A stretch of DNA of 64,000 bases. It comes from Lachnospiraceae bacterium (GTDB lineage Bacteria > Bacillota > Clostridia > Lachnospirales > Lachnospiraceae). The notes below the pieces were generated by a model. That model worked only from the letters and a program-made list of their open reading frames with translations. It had not been told where the DNA came from and did not search any database. Position 1 is the first letter of the stretch. Each line of letters begins with the position of its first letter. The DNA is taken from assembly GCA_015057825.1 (NCBI GenBank), contig SVDN01000007.1:1-64000 (forward strand), given 5' to 3'. A program made the translations under genes and the position numbers. Below, in pieces: positions 56,894 to 64,000 of this stretch.

Positions 56894-58675
56894 TTATCTT
56901 TCCGATAATTTCCTTTTGCTTGCAATTATCGCAATTCCCGCGCCGGAGGCAAGTAGACAGATAAACAATGTTATATTGCTGTTATCGGCGGTTGATGGGG
57001 TAGCAGCAGGTGTTGTATCGCTTGCTGAAGATGTTACGGAAAACGAACTTTCCGCAAAACCGTTAACCGATTGAATTCTGATTGTGTGGTCACCGTTTGG
57101 AAGCGTTGATAAAAACTCAGGACTTAAGGAAACGATTGTGGAACCGGTTTCCAAACGGATGATTCCGCCGCCGACTGCCGCAAAGGTTGCAGCACCTTCT
57201 TCAAGTGAACCGCTGATTAATTCGCCCAAAACATCTTTGCCGTCAATGTAAAGATCGGTAAAGCTTGCAAGGGGAGCCGGGGATGAAAATCTAAGCCATT
57301 CTCCGCTGTCCGCTGACCAACTTGTGTTTTCCGGTTCCGTCATCGGAAGCACGTTATCCGGTGAAATTTCAGAGCCTGTAGCTGACAAGTCATAAATGTT
57401 GCCATTGTAGAGGCCGCTAAGTAAGCAGTAGTAACCTACAATACCATCAAAGGAAGCTCCTGTGGTGAAAATAGAATAACTGCTGTCATCAGGACCTTTT
57501 TTAAATTGACCGTTATCCAGCCTTAGTGTCATAAGCCCCTCATAAAGTTTCTTTGCATCCGCAGTTTTATTGAAAACAGACAATGTTCTAAGTGTGGTGC
57601 CTGTAATCATGCTTGGATAACTGTTTATCTTGTCATTGATTATTCCGGTTTCAGGTATTGATTTATGAATAAAAGCCAATGAACCATCAATTATTTCAGG
57701 AACTGTCACACTTCCTTGTGGGTCATCCAATGCGTTGGTTTTGTAAAAGCTTGTCAAATCATTTGAAAGAGACAATGGCAATATATAATATGAGTTAGTT
57801 TCGCATTCAAATGGGTCAGCATTTGAGGAAATATAAATGGCGGATTCCTGTCTGTAGTCTGTTTTTACATAGAGAATACCTGCAATATCGCAGATAAAAT
57901 TTCCTGCGTATGCTGAATCTGAATTGTTTAATACAGAAAGTACATAGTCGGCTTTTCCTTCTTTTGGCCAAATCATGTATTGTGACATACCATAGTCCAC
58001 ACCTTCTGTTAGAGTTGCAAATGCATCTTCAATACCATATGTTGAAAGATTTGATGGTGTAAGACCAACTAAGTTATACACACCGTTTTTTACATAGAAT
58101 GATGCAATTGTTTCATCCAGCTTGTTATTTACCGATGCAATGCCCGGGTAAGAGTCACTGAAATAGTTGAAAACCGACCTTATATAAATATATTCGGCGG
58201 GATTGCAAGCTACAAAATTCACTTCTTCACTGTTGATATATGAATTTAATGACTCAACAATATTATAATTTTCAAAATCGGTAGGGTCTTTGCCCAAGGC
58301 TATAAGGTTGGCTATGACTGTACAATATGTATCTATGCCTTCCATATGGACCTGATCTTTGATTTTACCTTCATTTGCATTGACGTTGCTTTTAACGGCA
58401 TCCAAATACATATTGTTAAGATTTGTTATATTTTCCGAGCTGTAGCCGAGTCTGTTGGTTAAGAAAACAGCATCATATGCGAAGTCGATAATAAGGTTGG
58501 GCTGGTTGATACAATAGTTATACATGCTTCCTGCAAGAACATCCGCGGTTTCTTCGCTAACTTGTTTTATTTTGCTTAAATCATCCGGTGGTGTAATTGC
58601 AGCAGAAACAGAGCTTGATAAAAGACCAACCATAATAGCTGTGATTGAGACAATTGACAAGATTTTCTTTTTCAT
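56894..58675 (-). CDS. Secreted helical-repeat protein 1 with TPSTAD anchor
   Basis: This 593-residue protein matches the downstream paralogue in order: signal peptide (1 to about 25), helical repeats with GIDTYCTVIANLIALGKDPT, FDGIVGYYCLLSGLYNG, a beta domain with the shared AAVGGGIIR and LPNGDHTIRIQSVNGFAES, then TPSTAD, a membrane helix and SKRKLSER. The conserved paired halves suggest a recent duplication followed by divergence. It is the first gene of the pair, with AGGAG upstream. Confidence 0.7.
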   Translation of the reverse strand: MKKKILSIVSITAIMVGLLSSSVSAAITPPDDLSKIKQVSEETADVLAGSMYNYCINQPNLIIDFAYDAVFLTNRLGYSSENITNLNNMYLDAVKSNVNANEGKIKDQVHMEGIDTYCTVIANLIALGKDPTDFENYNIVESLNSYINSEEVNFVACNPAEYIYIRSVFNYFSDSYPGIASVNNKLDETIASFYVKNGVYNLVGLTPSNLSTYGIEDAFATLTEGVDYGMSQYMIWPKEGKADYVLSVLNNSDSAYAGNFICDIAGILYVKTDYRQESAIYISSNADPFECETNSYYILPLSLSNDLTSFYKTNALDDPQGSVTVPEIIDGSLAFIHKSIPETGIINDKINSYPSMITGTTLRTLSVFNKTADAKKLYEGLMTLRLDNGQFKKGPDDSSYSIFTTGASFDGIVGYYCLLSGLYNGNIYDLSATGSEISPDNVLPMTEPENTSWSADSGEWLRFSSPAPLASFTDLYIDGKDVLGELISGSLEEGAATFAAVGGGIIRLETGSTIVSLSPEFLSTLPNGDHTIRIQSVNGFAESSFSVTSSASDTTPAATPSTADNSNITLFICLLASGAGIAIIASKRKLSER

Positions 58676-58755
58676 ATACTTTCTCCTAATTTAAATCCGT
58701 AGATTTTTTAAAGAATTCCCCAAACTAAATAACTACCCATCATATTCATAGTTTT

Positions 58756-58784
58756 ATTATAAAGTGTATAAAAAACTAAGTAAA
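58756..58784 (-). promoter_or_regulatory. Promoter of the secreted paralogue pair
   Basis: On the minus strand TTTACT (58784-58779), a 17-bp spacer and TATAAT (58761-58756) form a promoter for the two genes ending at 55101. Confidence 0.65.
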
Positions 58785-58858
58785 GAAATTTAAGAAAAAT
58801 TTTTTGCGTCAAAGCATGGAATTTTAAGGCAAATCTTTTATTTTTTAACGAAAACCAT

Positions 58859-58864
58859 TATAAT
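58859..58864 (+). promoter_or_regulatory. -10 box of the GH25 gene
   Basis: A perfect TATAAT lies 32 bp before the start codon; the -35 (TTTTAT, 58836-58841) is weak. Confidence 0.45.
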
Positions 58865-58895
58865 AAAACAATAGAATTGAAAAAGGGTTATGCTA

Positions 58896-59816
58896 ATGAA
58901 TAATATGATTAAAAAAACATTTAAGCTGATATTTATATCTGTTTTTCTTTGCGGAATGCTTATCATCTCGGGATGCGGTAATGAGGAAAAATCCGCAAAA
59001 GAAGAGACGACGCAAGAAACAAGCGAAGCGGTGACCGACGCTGAAATCGAAACAAGTGCGGAAAATTTGACTATGTCATTTGTGGATGTTTTCGGCACAT
59101 GGCATGATATGACAATTGACGGAAATGCGCCAAAATGTCCATATGATTCGTCAAAATTTGTAAGAGACGGCGAGTTTGTCCGCTACGAGGATGATACCTA
59201 CACATCGGCGCTCGGCATCGATATTTCCGAATATCAGGGAACTGATATCGACTGGCAAGCTCTTAAAAACCAAGGCTTGTCATTTGTAATATTGAGAGCG
59301 GGATATCGAGGCTACGGCCAAGCGGGAACTTTAAATACGGACAACTGCTTCGAGGCAAACTATGCAAATGCCATGGCTTACGGCTTTGATGTGGGCGTTT
59401 ATTATTTCTCCCAGGCCACAAATGAAGCAGAGGCAGTGGAAGAAGCTAATTACGTTCTTGCTATCTTGGGCGGGCGACCTCTTAACTTACCGATAGTTTT
59501 TGACCTTGAACATATTTTAAACGGCGATGATGCAAGAACAGACGGCATATCCGGGGAACAGTTTACAAGAAATGCCATAGCATTTTGCGAGCAGATAGAT
59601 GCCGCAGGCTACGATGCCATGGTATATTCAAACATGATGTGGGAAGCTTTTGAATACGACATGACCACACTATCCGCCTATCCGATCTGGTATGCGGATT
59701 ACGAAGCATTACCACAGTCACCGTATGACTTTGAATTTTGGCAGTATTCCCAAACCGGAAGGGTTGAGGGCATCAACGGAAATGTGGATTTGGATTTGAG
59801 AATAGTGGCGAAATAA
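58896..59816 (+). CDS. GH25 lysozyme lipoprotein
   Basis: This 306-residue lipoprotein has a lipobox LIISGC with C27 as the lipidated residue. After a Ser/Thr/Glu-rich linker, a GH25 muramidase domain (about 105-306) shows ALGIDISEYQG, GVYYFSQA and the catalytic acid region VFDLEH. It cleaves the glycan chain of peptidoglycan and is probably anchored outside the membrane. The start at 58896 is chosen for AAAGGG 8 bases upstream; the ATG at 58890 would be too close. Confidence 0.92.
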   Translation: MNNMIKKTFKLIFISVFLCGMLIISGCGNEEKSAKEETTQETSEAVTDAEIETSAENLTMSFVDVFGTWHDMTIDGNAPKCPYDSSKFVRDGEFVRYEDDTYTSALGIDISEYQGTDIDWQALKNQGLSFVILRAGYRGYGQAGTLNTDNCFEANYANAMAYGFDVGVYYFSQATNEAEAVEEANYVLAILGGRPLNLPIVFDLEHILNGDDARTDGISGEQFTRNAIAFCEQIDAAGYDAMVYSNMMWEAFEYDMTTLSAYPIWYADYEALPQSPYDFEFWQYSQTGRVEGINGNVDLDLRIVAK

Positions 59817-59846
59817 GAGTCCTAGCGGACTGTAAGGAGACGGATT

Positions 59847-60380
59847 ATGGGATTGTTTAGTAAAAAGAAAACAAAAGAAAAACGATCTGCAGAGTGGATA
59901 AAACAGGCGCTTGAAAAAATAGAGGAATTAAAACCGAGACAAGTATCGGAACCGGATCCCGGTATCAGGTACATGGTAAGAAGAAGCGACACAATACCTG
60001 ATAGAACTGACTTTGAAATATGGAAGTCGCAGTTAAGATTCCCAACTTTCCAAGAAATGCTAATGACTTGCATTGAAAAGAAACATATGTCAAATAAAGA
60101 ATTTTACAAAGCTGCACTTATAGACAGAAAACTTTTTTCGGCAATAAAGAACAACAGGCATTATAAACCAAAGAAGGAAACGGCGGTAGCATGTTGTTTC
60201 GGACTTAAACTATGTTTGAGTGATTCTGAAAAGCTTTTGGAACTGGCAGGATATAAGCTGTCCTTGGCAATAACCTGGGACAGGGTGGTTTATTACTGCC
60301 TAAAAAACAACATAGTTGATATAGATGATGTCAACGAACTTCTTTACGCTGAAGGGGAAAAATGTATAAGGGTGAGTTAA
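59847..60380 (+). CDS. HTH-like hypothetical protein
   Basis: This 177-residue protein has a charged N-terminus, then a helical domain (about 65-170) with MSNKEFYKAALIDRKLFSAI and ACCFGLKLCLSDSEKLLELA. This resembles the XRE-like C-terminal domain seen in several Clostridia proteins. DNA binding is possible but not shown. It follows the lysozyme gene by 30 nt with AAGGAG upstream, so co-expression is likely. Confidence 0.65.
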   Translation: MGLFSKKKTKEKRSAEWIKQALEKIEELKPRQVSEPDPGIRYMVRRSDTIPDRTDFEIWKSQLRFPTFQEMLMTCIEKKHMSNKEFYKAALIDRKLFSAIKNNRHYKPKKETAVACCFGLKLCLSDSEKLLELAGYKLSLAITWDRVVYYCLKNNIVDIDDVNELLYAEGEKCIRVS

Positions 60381-60771
60381 ATGCTGATAAAGAGTTTTAA
60401 TTTTTGCAGTCAGAAAGTAGGAAAATAAAAAAATAACCAATACATGACTCGTTTCCCGGCGGCTCCAATTGCCTGTGGGCATAAGTCAGTATGGTTATAT
60501 AAGTAAAGTAACATGTTATGACATTAATGTCAAGACAAGTGGAAGAGTAAAAATTTTGAACTGTTATTTATAAATTTTGTCGTTTTATGAAAGACCATTG
60601 TTTGTTGAGGATAATCTAATATGATTTTAGTTATTAAATTTTTTTAGAAGAGAAGGGTGGCGATAATATCCTGTCAGTAGAAAAATAGCGAAAAAGTAGG
60701 CTTGTGTTATATCATCTTGATTAGTATTGACATAATGCTTGAATTTTTAAATGTTTGGAGGGAAAGTTATT
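60381..60771. other. AT-rich intergenic stretch
   Basis: About 390 bp between the HTH-like gene and the small frameshifted gene. No gene, convincing hairpin, repeat or consensus promoter was seen. Composition is clearly more AT-rich than the arabinose locus. Confidence 0.6.
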
Positions 60772-60997
60772 ATGTTTTTTAAAAAGACAAATTATAAAGA
60801 TCAAATTGAAGATATCATAAAAAATCGGATGTTGAAAATGATGGATGACGACGTAAATAAAGCGGATCGTTTAATGCCAGTCTTTTCAAGGGATGAAATA
60901 CCAAAAACGAGATTTCGATATATCTTTTGACATACGTTTGGGAGACTCTATTGTATTTAAAGATTGCTTATATGTGCTACTTATATTTGAAATGTAA
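60772..60997 (+). pseudogene. Small gene split by a frameshift
   Basis: An ATG at 60772 with GGAGGG before it opens 52 codons (MFFKKTNYKDQIEDIIKN at the start) ending at 60930. An overlapping frame (60893-60997, MKYQKRDFDISFDIRLG) carries a coherent continuation of 34 residues. Joining the two would need one frameshift around 60880-60900. This suggests a broken small gene, or two short ones. No family was recognised. Confidence 0.4.
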
Positions 60998-61036
60998 GCT
61001 TTTTTGATAATAATATTGTTATAGGGGGATAAAGGT

Positions 61037-63037
61037 TTGAAAAAACGAATCGATGAGGGAATTATTAAACGTAACAATTATTATGAAATATTGTTTAGTT
61101 TTGATGTACTTGGAGATTATGAGGTACTCACTTACAATTTCGAAAATTTTTTTTCAAATAAGCTTTCGGAAGTTGTTTATGAAGACAAGAATATTGTAGT
61201 AGAAAAACTTTGGCAGTGGGATGTTTGTCATATAAATTATGATGAGGAAAGCAAAAACTTAATGATACTGTTCAATGATGAAGCGTTTAATAATGGTGGT
61301 CTATCGACACTCGCAGATACAGATGGAAACAGGCTTACAAATCTAACTTTTGATTTTTTAATAAAATCAGGGATAGATTTTTTTTGTTATAGCATTCCCG
61401 ATTATAAACTTGGATATATTAGGTCAGATGGAGTGCTGATTACAAAACCAATTTATGATAAGGCAAATCCGTTTAATGAAGGGCTTGCTACGGCGCGTAA
61501 AGATAATGTTTGGAGAATTGTTAGTGAAAAAGGAAATGAATTAATCATAGAGGAGTCAGAAAAGTATACAGCAATCGCTAATTTTTCGGAGGGACTTTGC
61601 AGAGTTTCAACTAAGCCAGTATATGATGAGTTGTATGCTACATATTTTGATGAATACGTTGGTTGCTGGGGCTTTATTGATAAAACAGGAATAGAGATTA
61701 TTGAACCCAAATATAAGTTTGCATCTGATTTTTCAGGAGGTGTTGCCATTGTCTGCACAATGGAAGGACAATATGGTGTAATTAACAAGGAAGGTACAGA
61801 TATTATTCCATGTGCTTTTGATGAAATTACGTTTTTTATTAAGAAAATGGATGACGAGAAAGGCATGGAATATGTAACGGGTGCTTTTCGTGCGTGTTAT
61901 TCGGGTAAATGGGGAGTTGTTAATAACAAAGGAGAATGGTTAGTAAAGCCTGTTTTTGCAGAAATAGATTATTTTTATTGTGATGGTAAATTTGCTTTTT
62001 ATGAAAACTCGGAGAGTGATTTATTGGGAATATATGACATAAAAAAGGGAAGAATTATATTTAAACCCCAGTTTTATGATGTTGAATTTCTTGGTAATGA
62101 ATATATACTTGTTGAGGTTATGGATATAAACAAAGAAAAAATTCAAAAAATAGTTGATTGTAGAGATGGAAAAGAATGTTTTGAGTCGTGCTATAGTAGT
62201 ATTTACGTAGGTGATTACAATGAAATTTGGAAAGTAGGAAAAAAAGTAGGAGATGAAATAAAATATGGTTATATTTGGAGTTATGGTGAAGAGGTTTTGC
62301 CATGCGAATTTGATGTTAAACCCGGTAATTATACATTTGAAAAAAACAGATTCATTGCAAAAACAAATGGGAAAGAGTATGTGATTGATTCTAAGGGTAA
62401 TGAGATTATTCCGCCAATATACGATGAAATGACACAAATTTGTAATGAATTATACATTGTTTACCAAATTATAAACGAAAAAAAGATGGCGGGTATTGTT
62501 GATAGAGAAGGAAATGTTGTGATTGCTCCGTCTTACCATAAAATTGAGTATTTGAAAGATAATATAATCCTATGTATGGATGAAAATGGATATATTTGCA
62601 TGAGAATAAAATCAAAATACGAAAATCTTTCAGGTGAGGAATTTTTAGTTAATTATTTTAGAAACCACGGTATTACGGAAGATGAAATTGATTTATGCTA
62701 TTTTTGGGGGCATTTTCTAGAATTAAACAATTTGAAAGCAAATGAAAAAGGACTGGATTATGCAGCGTCAAGAACACGCAAAATGATTGATTATAGATTA
62801 AAAACCGCAGAAGATGTGGTGAAAAATTATATTGATACACCTTGGGCGTGGCAGACGGCAATGGATTTTAGCAAATTGCGAAAAGAACCACCAAAATCAA
62901 ATGATGAAATTTACGCTATAACACTATGTATATACAAGAATAACTCATATTTGTTTGGGGTAGGCAAAGAAGAAGTGAAAATAACGGAAAATATGAGAAA
63001 AAACGGAAGATGGTATGTGTATACATATTCTGATTAG
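61037..63037 (+). CDS. WG-repeat protein
   Basis: This 666-residue protein contains repeated WG-type units such as WGFIDKTG, YGVINKEG, WGVVNNKG and YGYIWSYG (roughly residues 100-530), expected to form beta-hairpin repeats, then a helical C-terminal part (about 535-666). No signal peptide. The start is TTG at 61037 with AGGGGG upstream. WG proteins can be surface, toxin-related or scaffolding; the role here is unknown. The gene is notably AT-rich. Confidence 0.75.
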   Translation: MKKRIDEGIIKRNNYYEILFSFDVLGDYEVLTYNFENFFSNKLSEVVYEDKNIVVEKLWQWDVCHINYDEESKNLMILFNDEAFNNGGLSTLADTDGNRLTNLTFDFLIKSGIDFFCYSIPDYKLGYIRSDGVLITKPIYDKANPFNEGLATARKDNVWRIVSEKGNELIIEESEKYTAIANFSEGLCRVSTKPVYDELYATYFDEYVGCWGFIDKTGIEIIEPKYKFASDFSGGVAIVCTMEGQYGVINKEGTDIIPCAFDEITFFIKKMDDEKGMEYVTGAFRACYSGKWGVVNNKGEWLVKPVFAEIDYFYCDGKFAFYENSESDLLGIYDIKKGRIIFKPQFYDVEFLGNEYILVEVMDINKEKIQKIVDCRDGKECFESCYSSIYVGDYNEIWKVGKKVGDEIKYGYIWSYGEEVLPCEFDVKPGNYTFEKNRFIAKTNGKEYVIDSKGNEIIPPIYDEMTQICNELYIVYQIINEKKMAGIVDREGNVVIAPSYHKIEYLKDNIILCMDENGYICMRIKSKYENLSGEEFLVNYFRNHGITEDEIDLCYFWGHFLELNNLKANEKGLDYAASRTRKMIDYRLKTAEDVVKNYIDTPWAWQTAMDFSKLRKEPPKSNDEIYAITLCIYKNNSYLFGVGKEEVKITENMRKNGRWYVYTYSD

Positions 63038-63082
63038 AAAAGTATGTGTAAGGAGTGAGCTTAAAAATATCGGAGGATAGTT

Positions 63083-63469
63083 ATGTTTTACGAAGTAAGA
63101 ACAATGACGGAAGAAGAAACGAAGGCATTCAGAGAAGAAATGAAACGTTGGGAAGAGGAGTTTTATAGAATAGAAGCATTTATAGATAAATGGGGAAAGC
63201 GACTAAACATGCAATTAGAAACGATGACGAAGAAGCAGAGAAACGATACGCACGAATTATTTCAAAGGCTTTTGAAAAAGAAGTCCATATCAGAATTAAC
63301 AATGGACAAGATACTTATTCCTTTGCAGAAAATGAACAACGAAGAGGGGAATCGTTACGTGATAGCGTTAACGAAAATAGTCGAAACATCGAAGACGGAT
63401 TCAGAGATTATAAAAAAGGCGCAAGAAGAAATAAATAAGATGTGCGATGAAAAGAGGCTTCAGTTATGA
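63083..63469 (+). CDS. Small helical charged protein
   Basis: This 128-residue protein is rich in E, K and R and predicted to be helical throughout (MTEEETKAFREEMKRWEEEF). GGAGGA precedes the ATG. Its stop codon overlaps the next start (ATGA), suggesting co-translation. An alternative frame (63190-63438) is also open but lacks a ribosome site. No family was recognised. Confidence 0.55.
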   Translation: MFYEVRTMTEEETKAFREEMKRWEEEFYRIEAFIDKWGKRLNMQLETMTKKQRNDTHELFQRLLKKKSISELTMDKILIPLQKMNNEEGNRYVIALTKIVETSKTDSEIIKKAQEEINKMCDEKRLQL

Positions 63470-63899
63470 GAATCGAGAGTGGAGATGAATTTATAGAGAT
63501 CGAATTTGAATGTGATTATTTTAAAAAGGACGATTATGTTGAAATCTATCTTGATTTTGAGTTGGAAGAAGTTGGCTGGGGAATGGTTTCATACCATTTT
63601 TTTCAATAAGCGCAATCAAGGCAATGTATGAGAATTTTGACAAAATTCTTAAAAGAAAGAGCAATGAATTTCACATTTCTGAGGACGAGTTTTACTGGAT
63701 TGATATTATAAGTGTATCAGGAGGATTTGAGGCGCATATTAAAATTCATGATTGCTTAGATGATTATATTGAGTTGACAGAGATAATTGACGAATCAAGG
63801 CTTAGGAGTTTCAAAGAAGAATGTAAGAAGGCCTATGAGTCATACAAGTTGGAAAAAAATGCATGTCGTTTAACAAAAGACCATTCACATTATGGCTAA
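63466..63899 (+). pseudogene. Probable immunity-like small gene with T7 frameshift
   Basis: ATG at 63466 (overlapping the previous stop) opens 47 codons ending at 63609 just after a T7 run (63597-63603). Adding one T joins it to a frame of about 97 residues (SISAIKAMYENFDKILKRKS), ending at 63899. The joined 144-residue product reads as one small acidic alpha/beta protein. The 3' half also has an ATG at 63624. It could be a sequencing error, a pseudogene or slippage. Confidence 0.45.
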
Positions 63900-64000
63900 T
63901 GATATCATTTGCATAGTTGATAGATACAACCAGCGGTTAAATGACAATTTTAATTGAGCATGTTAGTATTATTTCAACAAGACAACTTAATATATTCGTT

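Noticed and set aside
63190..63438. Alternative frame within the small helical gene
   Set aside because: No ribosome site; the frame from 63083 has GGAGGA and translational overlap with the next gene.

Overview
The window looks like a chromosomal segment of a low-GC, anaerobic, Gram-positive gut or rumen bacterium of the class Clostridia, most likely Lachnospiraceae. This is inferred from a T-box controlled pheST operon, FtnA-type ferritin, a type III glutamine synthetase next to an ammonium channel fused to a P-II domain, a soluble hybrid histidine kinase, [4Fe-4S]-type PurF, and many secreted proteins with SPxTGD-like C-terminal anchors. No tRNA, rRNA, CRISPR array, integrase or transposase was recognised.

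Layout. 1-11 kb: ferritin; a T-box leader with a Phe (TTC) specifier and pheS-pheT-recJ-tetR; then an RND/MMPL transporter with a secreted YhgE/Pip-like partner. 11-16.5 kb: a minus-strand protein joining a degenerate NRPS condensation-like domain to a cNMP-binding-like domain, a PHP-domain phosphoesterase and a hybrid sensor kinase. 16.5-26.3 kb: nucleotide synthesis (purA, purC-purB, purF, carA-carB). 26.3-37 kb: a more AT-rich accessory stretch with two AAA ATPases, two secreted anchored proteins, a repeat-rich non-coding block ending in three perfect hairpins, and an SPFH/zinc-ribbon operon. 37-41 kb: nitrogen assimilation (glnN-type glnA with a possible leader attenuator, and amt-PII). 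41-46 kb: another anchored protein, a membrane-tethered HAD phosphatase and an ABC permease/ATPase pair without a binding protein. 46-55 kb: an arabinose/arabinoxylan locus (two GH43 proteins, two FGGY kinases, AraD, a LacI regulator and an arabinose/fucose isomerase). 55-60 kb: two tandem secreted paralogues, a GH25 lysozyme lipoprotein and an HTH-like protein. 60.4-64 kb: AT-rich accessory DNA with a WG-repeat protein and several small orphan genes, two of them apparently frameshifted.

How the genes work together. L-arabinose released by the GH43 enzymes would be isomerised (53.5 kb), phosphorylated (47.5 kb) and epimerised by AraD to D-xylulose 5-phosphate; XylB would bring in xylulose. 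GlnA, Amt-PII, CarAB and PurF form a nitrogen-to-nucleotide stretch.

The most unusual signals are: (i) a dispersed structured intergenic element, three copies of which share a G(CUUG)C-capped stem, a conserved core after that stem and compensatory base changes, each copy lying just 3' of a terminator-like hairpin and two of them in the purA and purF leaders; (ii) the 30.0-30.4 kb repeat and hairpin block before the SPFH operon; (iii) the condensation/cNMP fusion; (iv) five surface proteins with divergent [ST]PxT[GA]D sorting signals. All calls were made by reading the sequence; no database search was run.
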